Positions 1 to 8,295 are shown, counted from the first letter of the stretch. The stretch: DNA of 64,000 nucleotides from Marinomonas hwangdonensis (GCF_003721245.1 NZ_RIZG01000005.1:62001-126000); one strand, 5' to 3'. A program made the numbers and translations. The notes: a model not told the origin generated them from the sequence alone.

Positions 1-6
1 AAAGAT

Positions 7-675
7 TTAGTTTAATGTGCTGTTTAACCACACAGAAATATCCTGTATTTGATCAGGACATACTGAATGAGGCATCTCATAAGACTGGTACGATACTCGG
101 TAACCTTTGGATGACAAAAGATCTCTTGCCTGAATACTTAAAACGGGAGCAACAACAGGATCCTGTGAGCCATGATGAATCAGAAACGGCGTTTTTCCAT
201 TCACACAAGTGTCGGCCCCTAGTACTTGATCGCCGTTCACTAAATAGGTCGAAAGTGCGAGCACTCCAGCCAAGACATGCTGAGTGCTGAGCGCGACTTG
301 ATAAGCAATCACACCGCCTTGAGAAAAGCCCGCCAACACAATTCGGTTGGCAGCAATACCTTTACCAATCTGATCTTGTATTAACTGCTCAACCTGACGA
401 CAAGACTCATCAATGTTGGCCATATCCACTTTTCGCTCTAACGTCATTTCAAAAATATCGTACCAAGCCCGCATTGACATACCGCCGTTGATCGTCACAG
501 GACGCTTGGGAGCATGGGGAAACACAAAACGCACGCTCAACTCCGGCGACAAGGACAGCAGTGGCACTAGTGACTCAAAATCATGCCCATCAGACCCTAA
601 ACCGTGTAACCAGATAACGGCGGCATCAGGCTGCTCGCCTATCTCTACCAAAACAGATGGCAATAATTCACTCAT
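7..675 (-). CDS. Carboxylesterase/phospholipase, alpha/beta hydrolase
   Basis: A 222-residue cytosolic alpha/beta hydrolase of the phospholipase/carboxylesterase family, expected to cleave short-chain esters or thioesters. The HGLG oxyanion-hole segment is near the N-terminus, the nucleophile elbow GFSQGG places the catalytic serine at about residue 118, and a GSQDP aspartate and a PHS histidine complete the triad near the C-terminus. The start ATG at 675 follows a GGAG ribosome site by 7 nt; a longer reading to 714 has no such site. There is no signal peptide. The family is clear; the natural substrate is unknown. Confidence 0.88.
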   Translation of the reverse strand: MSELLPSVLVEIGEQPDAAVIWLHGLGSDGHDFESLVPLLSLSPELSVRFVFPHAPKRPVTINGGMSMRAWYDIFEMTLERKVDMANIDESCRQVEQLIQDQIGKGIAANRIVLAGFSQGGVIAYQVALSTQHVLAGVLALSTYLVNGDQVLGADTCVNGKTPFLIHHGSQDPVVAPVLSIQARDLLSSKGYRVSYQSYEMPHSVCPDQIQDISVWLNSTLN

Positions 676-769
676 GTACATTCTCCAAAAAAATAGGCTA
701 TCGCACTGTGCCATAGCCTATCATATAGCCAATTTTCACTCGACATTCCTTTTTAAGATAAAAGGGGTA

Positions 770-1750
770 TTAATGCTCCGCAGGAAAACGCATACCCAAA
801 ACACCTTGTTGATGATCTAACGAAAACAACACATCCGCTTTCTCAGGCATTACAGCTAACATATGCCGTGTGAGTCGTTCGTAGTACTGCATAAACTGCT
901 TCAGCTCATCACTGGACATAACTTTTAAATCTATTGTGTCCAATAAAATGCCGTGTATGTCATTAAGATGACTTTCTAGTAAGCGCTCTTGCTTATTCCG
1001 CCAATGATAAACCACTTCATAATCAGGCGCTTGCATCCACGCCATCAAATCGATTTTAGAAAACAGAGCTTGATAACGACCTGTTAATTGCTGGTTAATA
1101 GCATGGCGCCATTGACCTTCTTTATCCATATTGGCTTCAAGCGCATTGACAGCCGTCATAAGATTTCCACTCATTGGCGGCGCCCCAACACACCAACCTT
1201 CAAACAATACAAGGTCAACAGGGCCTTGCACTTCTTGCCACAAATGCACAGGTTTACGCTCATCAGTCGACTTATCAAAACAAGGAAACTTCATCACCTC
1301 CCCTTCTTTTAACTGCTTTAAACGCTCAAACAGTATCAAAGCAAGATCCACATCGTGCGTTCCAGGCACACCCCGCACAGAAAACAAATCGTGCGTTTGT
1401 TTGGCAAACTTAAGTCTGTCATGATGAGTGCTGTACAAATCATCTAAACTGAGCACGATACAGTTCAAATCGAAACCTTTCGTCAAGATGCGACTGATAA
1501 CATGACAAAATGTGGTTTTACCACAACCTTGTGCACCGCCAACCCCAACGACTAAAGGACCACGACCCGCTTTGGCTTTTTGACTTAACCAAGTCGAAAA
1601 GGGCAAATACACACTATTTAACTGATCGACAAGCGACGCATCGGCGTACAAACGACTCAGCGTCTGTTCAACTTCAAAGCGCAACCGCTGTGACAGCAGC
1701 CCAGAAGTCTCAATACTGGCCTTATTCACATTACTTTGCAGTTTATACAT
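770..1750 (-). CDS. Glycerate kinase-like P-loop kinase
   Basis: A 326-residue P-loop kinase resembling the D-glycerate 3-kinase (plant GLYK/YggC-type) group, which phosphorylates glycerate to 3-phosphoglycerate. The Walker A motif GGAQGCGKTT lies near residue 75, followed by LSLDDLY and by an LFEGWCVGA segment typical of this group and of pantothenate/uridine kinase relatives. The ATG at 1750 has GGAGG 8 nt upstream; an in-frame GTG at 1774 is less well placed. It stands alone between the esterase and dinB. The kinase fold is certain; glycerate as substrate is inferred from family. Confidence 0.8.
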   Translation of the reverse strand: MYKLQSNVNKASIETSGLLSQRLRFEVEQTLSRLYADASLVDQLNSVYLPFSTWLSQKAKAGRGPLVVGVGGAQGCGKTTFCHVISRILTKGFDLNCIVLSLDDLYSTHHDRLKFAKQTHDLFSVRGVPGTHDVDLALILFERLKQLKEGEVMKFPCFDKSTDERKPVHLWQEVQGPVDLVLFEGWCVGAPPMSGNLMTAVNALEANMDKEGQWRHAINQQLTGRYQALFSKIDLMAWMQAPDYEVVYHWRNKQERLLESHLNDIHGILLDTIDLKVMSSDELKQFMQYYERLTRHMLAVMPEKADVLFSLDHQQGVLGMRFPAEH

Positions 1751-1861
1751 ATCAACTACCTCCGTATTACTCACCGGTTAAGTGTAGTCAATCATCAGAA
1801 TTGTGGTTGTTTTTTGTACAAAACAAATTACTTGAAAAAGACAAAACCCTTAACAGCAACA

Positions 1862-2938
1862 CTAGGTAAATAACGGTAAAACCAGCTGACGAGGCTCGAT
1901 CGATGACAAACGAAACCCCACGCCAATAAGACGCACTGGACGACGGTATCGCTCAAAAGCCTGTTTTAACAGAATAGAAAAAATCTCATCGGACCGCGGT
2001 GCTTTAATAGACTGCTCTATTGTGGTCTGTTTAAAATCGACAAATTTCATTTTAAGGTAGTATTTACTCAGTTGAGGCTCCAAACCTCTTCCTGCCATGC
2101 GTTTTTTTAGATCGGCCAGTAACATTGGCAAAACCATTTGGCACGCTTGCAAGTCGGGTAAATCCTTTGAAAAGGTATGTTCTACAGAAAGACTTTTTCT
2201 CTCCCTGGACACTATGACAGGACGATCATCAATGCCCAGTGCGAACTGCGACAAACGGAATGCCATACTGCCAAAATTTTTCTGTAAAACCGCAAAATCC
2301 AGTTGCTGCAAATCCGCACAAGTAAAAACACCCAAAGCAGCTAGCTTTTCTTGAGCAACACGGCCAATCCCAGAAATAAATTTAACTGGCACAGTAGATA
2401 CAAATGCAGACTGCTTTTCCGGCGTTATAACGGTCAAACCATCTGGTTTTTCCCAATCACTGGCCACTTTTGCAAGAAACTTATTTGTGGCGACCCCTGC
2501 AGACACAGTTATACCAATCTTGCTCACGATCTGTGCTCGAATGTCTTGAGCAATGCGTGTGGCACTCCCCTCGAAAAAAGTCGATCCAGTCACATCCAGG
2601 TAAGCTTCGTCGAGTGACAAGGGCTCAATCACGTCAGTAAATTGGCGAAAAACTCGATGCATCTGGATCGATGCTTCACGGTATTTATGCATATTACCGG
2701 GCAGCACACGCAAAGACGGACACAAACGCTTGGCCACCGACGTCGGCATAGCGGAACGAACACCATACTCGCGTGCCACATAATTCGCCGTCGACAATAC
2801 CCCTCGCGCACTTTCTGAACCGCCAATCGCAATAGGAAGATCCCGCAAACTTGGATCGTCACGCATTTCGATAGCAGCATAAAAACAATCTGCATCAATG
2901 TGGATTATCTTACGATTCAGTGGCATAACACTCGACAT
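1862..2938 (-). CDS. dinB: DNA polymerase IV (Y family)
   Basis: Error-prone translesion polymerase of 358 residues, the usual length. The N-terminal palm has HIDADCFYAAIE, with the first metal-binding aspartate at about residue 15, and SLDEAYLDVT carries the second acidic pair. A helix-hairpin-helix region (FISGIGRVAQEKLAALGV) and the little-finger domain follow. The C-terminus PRQLVLPLF is a beta-clamp-binding QLVLPLF motif. Two starts are possible, ATG at 2938 or at 2926, neither with a strong ribosome site. I saw no convincing LexA box in the 100 bases upstream. Confidence 0.95.
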   Translation of the reverse strand: MSSVMPLNRKIIHIDADCFYAAIEMRDDPSLRDLPIAIGGSESARGVLSTANYVAREYGVRSAMPTSVAKRLCPSLRVLPGNMHKYREASIQMHRVFRQFTDVIEPLSLDEAYLDVTGSTFFEGSATRIAQDIRAQIVSKIGITVSAGVATNKFLAKVASDWEKPDGLTVITPEKQSAFVSTVPVKFISGIGRVAQEKLAALGVFTCADLQQLDFAVLQKNFGSMAFRLSQFALGIDDRPVIVSRERKSLSVEHTFSKDLPDLQACQMVLPMLLADLKKRMAGRGLEPQLSKYYLKMKFVDFKQTTIEQSIKAPRSDEIFSILLKQAFERYRRPVRLIGVGFRLSSIEPRQLVLPLFT

Positions 2939-3325
2939 ATCATTCAGTTAACAAAGGAGTAAACACAGTGTAACGCACCGAACCTTCACAAAAATATGCA
3001 ATAAAGCCCACTCTTTAGCCGCTTCATACACACGAAGGCTAGGCTTGCTCTCCTTTATAATGTGACTCTCTAGTTCAAATTAGTTCAAAATTTACCTTTT
3101 AAATCAAATTACTGATAAAAAACCAAGAAAAAGCGCATTTTAGGGCGACCAAACATGGACGCTGCAACGTAAAATAGTTTACATTTTGCTCATACTTTAT
3201 CGTTGTTATTTAGATAAATGAGCTGTTTTACGACTGTGGTCATTGTATCATCGGTGTCTAAACAGACATTAAACACTTTTCTTGCAACGCTTGTACTAGC
3301 ATGGAAATACACAAAGGGCACTACC
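2939..3325. other. Intergenic stretch, nothing firm
   Basis: About 390 AT-rich bases between dinB and the flagellar-type operon. It must hold the promoters of both divergent units. A TATAAT at 3056-3061 on the plus strand has no good -35 at the right distance. No convincing sigma-54 or sigma-28 promoter, hairpin or repeat was seen. A weak ribosome site (aaaggg at 3315-3318 area) serves the flgP-like gene. Confidence 0.4.
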
Positions 3326-3958
3326 ATGACACCACTAATTCGCACCCTTCTACTTGCCATCGGCGCTATAACGCTAGTGGGTTGTCAAAATCTAGGAGGT
3401 CAGAATGCGTCAGGGCAACCATGTACCAGCGTCGCCCCCTGTAACGGCAACGGCATTGGCGGTAGCAACACGTCAGCACCAATCAACCAAACAGGTGCTC
3501 TAAACGCTAACAATAGCATTGCCGTTATCAAACAAGAACCTATCATAGTCACTGCAACAGGTTATGCCGCTATGATGACAAGCAAACGCCTAACCCAATC
3601 TCAAGCTCGGATTATGACAATGCGAAGCTCAATGCTGGACGCCTATAGAAACCTATCAGAACGGGTTTACGGTTTGAAAATCGATGGTTCAAGCTCATTA
3701 AGCAACATGGTAATGCAAAATGATGAATTAAGAACCTACGTTGATGCCTATCTTGTGGGCGCCAAAGTCGTGGCGCAACGGGAGCATGAAGATGGCACTT
3801 TTGAAACAGTAGTAGAAATGGCACTTCAAGAGAACTTTCGTCAATGTTTAGGTTCGAACAACTTACAATCTGACCCAAACTGTCAAATTCAACCAGGCTA
3901 TCGTGCGGTAAATGTTCAGAGTTCAACCCCAACCACCAATTTTTACAGTATTGAATAA
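3326..3958 (+). CDS. flgP: FlgP-like LPP20 family outer-membrane lipoprotein
   Basis: A 210-residue lipoprotein. The signal peptide MTPLIRTLLLAIGAITLVGC ends in a lipobox (L-V-G-C), then comes a Ser/Asn/Gly-rich linker of about 50 residues and an LPP20/FlgP-type domain from about residue 70 (VTATGYAAM, then SSMLDAYRNLSERVYG). FlgP forms a basal disc at the outer membrane around sheathed or polar flagella in Vibrio and Campylobacter. The ATG at 3326 follows AAAGGG by about 8 nt; the upstream in-frame extension to 3218 lacks this and would bury the signal peptide. It is 9 bp from a flgT-like gene, which supports the assignment. FlgO was not seen. Confidence 0.75.
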   Translation: MTPLIRTLLLAIGAITLVGCQNLGGQNASGQPCTSVAPCNGNGIGGSNTSAPINQTGALNANNSIAVIKQEPIIVTATGYAAMMTSKRLTQSQARIMTMRSSMLDAYRNLSERVYGLKIDGSSSLSNMVMQNDELRTYVDAYLVGAKVVAQREHEDGTFETVVEMALQENFRQCLGSNNLQSDPNCQIQPGYRAVNVQSSTPTTNFYSIE

Positions 3959-3967
3959 GCCTTATTT

Positions 3968-5155
3968 ATGATTATTCGCTCGTTTATTGTTGTTTCTTTT
4001 CTTTTATTTTCAGCGTTCTCACTTGCAAGAAGTGTGGATGCTGTGGGTGAAGCCGTTATTTATAACAACGATATCGCCGATGCTCGCTACAGAGCGACTC
4101 AACAAGCGATTAAACAAGCCGTTTTGGAGTCAGGTTCAAGAGTCAACATCAAAGATGAATTACACAACGGTGAACTCGATTCCAGCATAGAAATTCGCAG
4201 CTCAGGATACGTGCAAAAAGCACGTGTTTTATCCGAGGAACAAAATGGAGACTTCCTTAAAGTCATTGCTCGAGTAGAAGTCACCCCAGACTCACAGTGC
4301 AGCTCTGGCCCCACAAGCTACTACAAAAAAACCGTTGGAGTAACGGGCTTTGAACTGCAAGTGCCTCAACAAGCCAGACTGGGGGAGCTGAGCAACATTT
4401 CTCGCGAACTACCCAAACATTTGGCCGACGAAATAAACCGACAGGGCTATTTAAGGGCTTTGACGGCGACCAATGTAGCCATTTACCCGGATCTAATTAA
4501 CGCCCCCTCATCCACTAACTATGACGGCTCACTCACAAACGTGACACGCATCAGCGAGCAGCTTGGTGTGCAATACATTGTCAGTGGCGTCATCAGAGAC
4601 ATCGGTGAAATCTATTTACGATACCCCAATGACAGAGACATCAAAGAGGCCGAAGAAGAAGGCATAGATAAAGAAAGAAAGTTTGTGGTCGATATATATA
4701 TCTATGATGGCTTTAGCGGTGCGCTTTTGTTTGAACACAGATACAATGAAATTGGTAATTGGGACATTTCAGATCACGCAAGAGTGGGGTTTGGCGGCGC
4801 GAGGTTTTGGACCATTCATTATGGCAAAGTCGTGCAGCAAGCGTTAAAACAAAGCTCTATTGATATCAGTGAGCAGCTGCGTTGCCAGCCTTTTATTGCC
4901 AACATTTTTCGTACAGAGAACAATAGAATACATATTTCAGCTGGATCGTTAGCCGGAATTAAACAAGGTGATAAATTCAATATCTATCGCCGATATGAAG
5001 TGTACAATCAGCTCCAGTCTGCTCAGACCCAGCTGAATAATGCCAATATCAATGTTACAATTAAGCAAGTACAACCCAACTTCTCTGTTGGTGAGCTCGT
5101 TGTAGATTCTCGTATTTTAAACGTGCAGCAACAAGATGTCGTGATTGCTTGGTAA
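3968..5155 (+). CDS. flgT: FlgT-like flagellar H-ring assembly protein
   Basis: A 395-residue secreted protein with signal peptide (about residues 1-20, cut after SLARS or nearby). In Vibrio, FlgT builds the H-ring around the LP ring and is needed for outer-membrane passage and motor stability. The N-terminal domain has the family's AVIYNNDIADARYRATQQAI region, a middle domain includes GVQYIVSGVIRD and a C-terminal domain has AGSLAGIKQGDKFNIYRR. It lies 9 bp after the flgP-like gene with no own ribosome site visible, suggesting coupling. The pair fits the H-ring/basal-disc functions of a sodium- or high-torque polar flagellum. Confidence 0.8.
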   Translation: MIIRSFIVVSFLLFSAFSLARSVDAVGEAVIYNNDIADARYRATQQAIKQAVLESGSRVNIKDELHNGELDSSIEIRSSGYVQKARVLSEEQNGDFLKVIARVEVTPDSQCSSGPTSYYKKTVGVTGFELQVPQQARLGELSNISRELPKHLADEINRQGYLRALTATNVAIYPDLINAPSSTNYDGSLTNVTRISEQLGVQYIVSGVIRDIGEIYLRYPNDRDIKEAEEEGIDKERKFVVDIYIYDGFSGALLFEHRYNEIGNWDISDHARVGFGGARFWTIHYGKVVQQALKQSSIDISEQLRCQPFIANIFRTENNRIHISAGSLAGIKQGDKFNIYRRYEVYNQLQSAQTQLNNANINVTIKQVQPNFSVGELVVDSRILNVQQQDVVIAW

Positions 5156-5205
5156 TAACAAAACAGAACGTCACTAATTGACGAATTACATTTAGGATAA
5201 ACGCA

Positions 5206-5436
5206 ATGAATAATGAGTTACTGCACCACCTTGAACAACGCATTAACGAAGCCGTCGAAGAGATTGGCTCTCTACGCAAGCGAATTTCTGAGCTTGAAAT
5301 GCAAAACTATGAATTAAGTGAAGAAAAAAGCGAAATGGAATCAACACTAAATCAAACAAGAGAACAACAGTCAAACTGGGAATCTTCTTTGTCTCAAATG
5401 CTGAATCGCTTAAATCAAATGGACAACAAGCAATGA
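5206..5436 (+). CDS. ZapB-like coiled-coil protein
   Basis: A 76-residue protein, almost entirely one heptad coiled coil (LLHHLEQRINEAVEEIGSL, then RKRISELEMQNYEL), rich in Glu, Gln, Asn and Leu. Length and pattern match the ZapB family, which stabilises the FtsZ ring through ZapA. It has a good ribosome site (AGGA 8 nt before ATG). Its stop codon overlaps the next start by ATGA, so the two are translationally coupled. Context is flagellar rather than division-related, so a structural role in this operon is an alternative. Short coiled coils are easily over-assigned. Confidence 0.65.
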   Translation: MNNELLHHLEQRINEAVEEIGSLRKRISELEMQNYELSEEKSEMESTLNQTREQQSNWESSLSQMLNRLNQMDNKQ

Positions 5437-5906
5437 AACCACTTTTACTTGCAGCTTTAGTACTAATGAGTGTAAACGCATCAGCTGAAGGCCAAATTGC
5501 GAGTTTAGTGAATTTTGAATCGGCAGCGGCTCGTCCAAATGCTTCAGACGGCCAGAGCAACATCACTTCCATCTTTAGTACCTCGATGGAGTACACCCTG
5601 CCGGAAAACATCTCATTCTATGGCGGGTTTTCTTTTGTTTTAGGGGAAAAGTTTGAGAGTGCGGTGACCTTAGGCTCACGCTTTTATAGCTCCACACCAG
5701 CATTTCAATTGCTTCCTGGTATACCAATGTGGTCTTTTCTAGGAGGGGGCGTATCCTTCTTAGAAGACACGGTATACTACCCAGAGGCTGGGTTCCGCAT
5801 TGCAACATCAGACTCTTCGCGCCTTGATGTTTTTATAAAAATTCTTAACAGCAGCAACGATACCTACGATAAGCATGTGATGATTGGCGCCGGATTGACG
5901 TTTTAA
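5433..5906 (+). CDS. Small secreted barrel-like protein, function unknown
   Basis: A 157-residue protein with a clear signal peptide (MKPLLLAALVLMSVNASAEG, cut after ASA). The mature part alternates polar and aromatic/hydrophobic residues in strands (SMEYTLPENISFYGGFSF, MWSFLGGGVSFLED) and ends in GAGLTF with a terminal phenylalanine, the pattern of small outer-membrane beta-barrels. I do not recognise a family. It overlaps the ZapB-like gene by 4 bp (ATGA) and is followed 5 bp later by a tiny membrane protein gene, so it belongs to the flgP/flgT-like operon. Confidence 0.6.
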   Translation: MKPLLLAALVLMSVNASAEGQIASLVNFESAAARPNASDGQSNITSIFSTSMEYTLPENISFYGGFSFVLGEKFESAVTLGSRFYSSTPAFQLLPGIPMWSFLGGGVSFLEDTVYYPEAGFRIATSDSSRLDVFIKILNSSNDTYDKHVMIGAGLTF

Positions 5907-5911
5907 CCATA

Positions 5912-6079
5912 ATGAAACTAACGTTTGCTATTATCATCGTTTTTTCCGTTGTGATTGTTTTTAACTGGCAACCAAACGACCACAATATTGCGGTTACGTT
6001 GCCAAGTGACGGGCAGCTGAAAGAGATGATTGGCGTCAGCAATACACCTAGTATCCCGCTTACGCCAATACAACACTGA
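5912..6079 (+). CDS. 55-residue single-span membrane protein
   Basis: A very short gene that length cut-offs would miss. It starts MKLTFAIIIVFSVVIVFNW, one transmembrane helix (residues about 4-17), followed by about 38 polar residues ending PLTPIQH. The ATG is 5 bp after the stop of the secreted barrel-like protein and its stop is 13 bp before the FinO-domain start, so it sits snugly inside the operon. Topology suggests N-in with a periplasmic tail, or a cleaved signal-like anchor. No family recognised. The fit to the gaps and the clean helix support it being real. Confidence 0.6.
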   Translation: MKLTFAIIIVFSVVIVFNWQPNDHNIAVTLPSDGQLKEMIGVSNTPSIPLTPIQH

Positions 6080-6092
6080 GCCTTGTGTCTTT

Positions 6093-7079
6093 ATGGAACA
6101 ACTTATTGCAAAACTTGAGGTGAAAATTGACTGGCTTACCCAGCAATTAGAAATCGCCCACAAGGAAATAGAAAAACTTAAAGGTTACAACGACCTTTCC
6201 ATTGACAGCAGCGCGTCAATGGATCTTTTGCATCAAATGGCCGATCGCTCACCAGAAGATCAACTGCAGCTCTATATCGAAGACTCTCTCGATCTTTTAA
6301 ATACCGCATCAACCCCTGAGCAAACAGCAACAGACGTTGTTGATATTCAACACACCTCTGATTTGCTGCACGAGCATGCTGATAACAGCAGCACCACAAC
6401 CACGACAATAGAACAGATTGATTACATGACCATACAAGAACCTGAGCTTAACGGCTTGCAACAAGACGACCAACTAGTCAACCACGACACTAGCGTACCA
6501 GAAGCAAGTGATAGCACGGCACAGACGGCCACCTTGACGCCAGAACAAAAGAAGCGTCAAAAAAACCAGAAAAACAACCGCCGTCTAATCAAGATGCTAG
6601 AAGACCGTTACCCCAAGGCGTTTGACTGGAATCAGCCTAAGCCTCTAAAAGTCGGCATAGACAAAGATATGGTGTTGGATGAAGACTTTAACAGCAGCAA
6701 ACAAAAACGCGCCCTAGCCGCTTATACGCGCTCTGATCGTTATAAAAAATGCTTACTTTCAGGTCAGCCTCGCGTCGATCTAGAAGGGGTTGCAGTCAAC
6801 AATGAACCTGCTTTGCCAGAGTCAATGATGCCTGCTGCGAAAACGGCAAAAACTCCCACCACTGGTCGCCCAGCAAGACCTAAGCCAACCAACAACAAAG
6901 CAGCTGGCAATAAACCCTCATCTGCAAACAGACACAAAGAAAAACCTCAACAAAAGGACAAGCGCAACCAACAAGCTAAGGTAGCGAAGAACCTTCCGCA
7001 ACAAGATGAGGCTTACGACAACCTCACGCCAGAAGAACGCATGAAAGCAAAACTGGAAAAACTGTTAAATAAATCGTAA
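6093..7079 (+). CDS. ProQ/FinO-domain RNA-binding protein, atypical architecture
   Basis: A 328-residue protein. Residues about 1-35 form a coiled coil (MEQLIAKLEVKIDWLTQQLE); 40-145 is an acidic, Ser/Thr/Asp-rich linker; about 150-240 is a FinO/ProQ domain (NNRRLIKMLEDRYPKAFDW, LKVGIDKDM, SDRYKKCL); about 250-328 is a Lys/Pro/Asn/Gln-rich basic tail ending RMKAKLEKLLNKS. FinO-domain proteins bind structured small RNAs and mRNA 3' ends. Canonical ProQ has its FinO domain at the N-terminus and a Tudor-like end, so this is a different arrangement. The ATG at 6093 is preferred because translation further upstream overlaps the tiny membrane gene. Last gene of the operon, 50 bp before tRNA-Tyr. 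Confidence 0.82.
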   Translation: MEQLIAKLEVKIDWLTQQLEIAHKEIEKLKGYNDLSIDSSASMDLLHQMADRSPEDQLQLYIEDSLDLLNTASTPEQTATDVVDIQHTSDLLHEHADNSSTTTTTIEQIDYMTIQEPELNGLQQDDQLVNHDTSVPEASDSTAQTATLTPEQKKRQKNQKNNRRLIKMLEDRYPKAFDWNQPKPLKVGIDKDMVLDEDFNSSKQKRALAAYTRSDRYKKCLLSGQPRVDLEGVAVNNEPALPESMMPAAKTAKTPTTGRPARPKPTNNKAAGNKPSSANRHKEKPQQKDKRNQQAKVAKNLPQQDEAYDNLTPEERMKAKLEKLLNKS

Positions 7080-7085
7080 AAAGTG

Positions 7086-7114
7086 TTTACAGAATAAAGC
7101 GCTGCGTATATTAT
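7086..7114 (+). promoter_or_regulatory. Promoter of tRNA-Tyr
   Basis: TTTACA at 7086-7091 and TATTAT at 7109-7114 are separated by 17 bp and lie just ahead of tRNA-Tyr, with a GC-rich discriminator (gccgcgctgc) typical of stable RNA promoters. Sequence match only. Confidence 0.55.
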
Positions 7115-7129
7115 ATGCCGCGCTGCTGT

Positions 7130-7213
<84 letters not shown>

Positions 7214-7597
7214 TCTAATTCTTTTCTTTATAGATCAACATCCTATTTACTAAACAACATTCATTTTCAGCGCATTGCGCACCGCAAAAAGACCACCCTT
7301 TAGTTCATCCCATACTTCAGCTCTAGTAGCACCACAAAAAACCCATCCAATATCCATTAAAACACCGCACCTAGAATCAACTCAACCCCACCACAGCAAG
7401 CAAAATTACACACCACAGAAGACTAACGAGAAAATCTTTAGCAACGAAAGACATACACAAGAAAGAACAACAAAAAACAACCAAACAAACTCTTTGCACA
7501 AGAACGTGGAACGTGGAACGTGGAACGTGGAATTTATTGAATCGAAAAATTTTAAATTGAAAAGATTTTTTTGTATCTAAGAAGGGAAAAAGAAGAA
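7214..7597. other. AT-rich intergenic stretch between tRNA genes
   Basis: About 380 bases with poly-A-like low complexity (C-poor on one strand, many cca and aaa runs). Apart from the heptamer repeat at 7502-7532 I see no gene, no clear terminator and no attachment site. Short open frames here are not convincing. Confidence 0.5.
7502..7532. repeat. Tandem heptamer repeat (GAACGTG)4
   Basis: Four exact head-to-tail copies of GAACGTG followed by a partial copy (gaa), period 7. It lies 66 bp past the 3' end of the minus-strand tRNA array, so it would be in the 3' trailer of that transcript if termination is late. Function unknown. Confidence 0.9.
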
Positions 7598-7673
7598 TGG
7601 TGGGTCGTACTGGATTCGAACCAGTGACCAATTGATTAAAAGTCAACTGCTCTACCAACTGAGCTAACGACCC
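7598..7673 (-). tRNA. tRNA-Lys (TTT), second copy
   Basis: Acceptor GGGTCGT, anticodon loop with TTT, encoded CCA. Identical to the copy at 7908-7983. Last gene of the minus-strand tRNA array. Confidence 0.95.
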
Positions 7674-7715
7674 GCTCTATGAAGATGTATTGCACAACGC
7701 TATTTTCAGTACCGA

Positions 7716-7792
7716 TGGTCGGAGTAGAGGGATTCGAACCCCCGACATCCTGCTCCCAAAGCAGGCGCGCTACCAGACTGCGCTATACTCCG
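7716..7792 (-). tRNA. tRNA-Pro (TGG), second copy
   Basis: Acceptor CGGAGTA, anticodon stem CCTGC/GCAGG with loop TTTGGGA giving anticodon TGG, encoded CCA. Identical to the copy at 8100-8176. Only 1 nt separates its 5' end from the CCA of tRNA-Asn, so processing from a common transcript is expected. Confidence 0.95.
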
Positions 7793-7793
7793 A

Positions 7794-7869
7794 TGGCTCC
7801 TCGAACTGGACTCGAACCAGTGACCCAATGATTAACAGTCATTTGCTCTACCAACTGAGCTATCGAGGA
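7794..7869 (-). tRNA. tRNA-Asn (GTT), second copy
   Basis: Acceptor TCCTCGA, anticodon loop CTGTTAA giving GTT, discriminator G and encoded CCA. Identical to the copy at 8179-8254. Confidence 0.95.
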
Positions 7870-7907
7870 ATTAATCAGGAGAGTACAGATTATAAGTAGC
7901 GAGATAG

Positions 7908-7983
7908 TGGTGGGTCGTACTGGATTCGAACCAGTGACCAATTGATTAAAAGTCAACTGCTCTACCAACTGAGCTAACGACCC
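7908..7983 (-). tRNA. tRNA-Lys (TTT), first copy
   Basis: Identical in sequence to 7598-7673, with encoded CCA. Sits between tRNA-His and the second Asn-Pro pair in transcription order. Confidence 0.95.
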
Positions 7984-7996
7984 GACTATCAAGTAA

Positions 7997-8073
7997 TGGG
8001 GTGGACGATGGGGCTTGAACCCACGACCGCCGGAATCACAATCCGGAGCTCTACCAACTGAGCTACGCCCACC
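7997..8073 (-). tRNA. tRNA-His (GTG)
   Basis: Acceptor GTGGGCG with anticodon loop TTGTGAT giving GTG. The extra 5' G (G-1) of histidine tRNAs is encoded at 8073 and pairs with discriminator C; CCA is encoded. It is the only gene of the array outside the duplicated pattern besides tRNA-Ser. Confidence 0.94.
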
Positions 8074-8099
8074 ATTACTAATGGTGATGATAAAATTAG

Positions 8100-8176
8100 T
8101 GGTCGGAGTAGAGGGATTCGAACCCCCGACATCCTGCTCCCAAAGCAGGCGCGCTACCAGACTGCGCTATACTCCG
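8100..8176 (-). tRNA. tRNA-Pro (TGG), first copy
   Basis: Same sequence as 7716-7792. Anticodon TGG, encoded CCA. Two nucleotides separate it from tRNA-Asn at 8179. Confidence 0.95.
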
Positions 8177-8178
8177 AT

Positions 8179-8254
8179 TGGCTCCTCGAACTGGACTCGA
8201 ACCAGTGACCCAATGATTAACAGTCATTTGCTCTACCAACTGAGCTATCGAGGA
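8179..8254 (-). tRNA. tRNA-Asn (GTT), first copy
   Basis: Same sequence as 7794-7869. Anticodon GTT, encoded CCA. Confidence 0.95.
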
Positions 8255-8295
8255 ACTAATTTTATCTTTGCTGCAACATACTTCCCAAAGGAAGA

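Noticed and set aside
2939..3060. LexA box ahead of dinB
   Set aside because: No CTG-N10-CAG palindrome of acceptable quality was seen in the gap.
3056..3061. TATAAT as promoter of the flgP-like operon
   Set aside because: No -35 element at 16-18 bp and a very long leader would result.
7275..7658. Overlapping open frames on both strands between tRNA-Tyr and the tRNA array
   Set aside because: Low-complexity composition, no ribosome site, one runs into a tRNA-Lys gene and the heptamer repeat; no family similarity.
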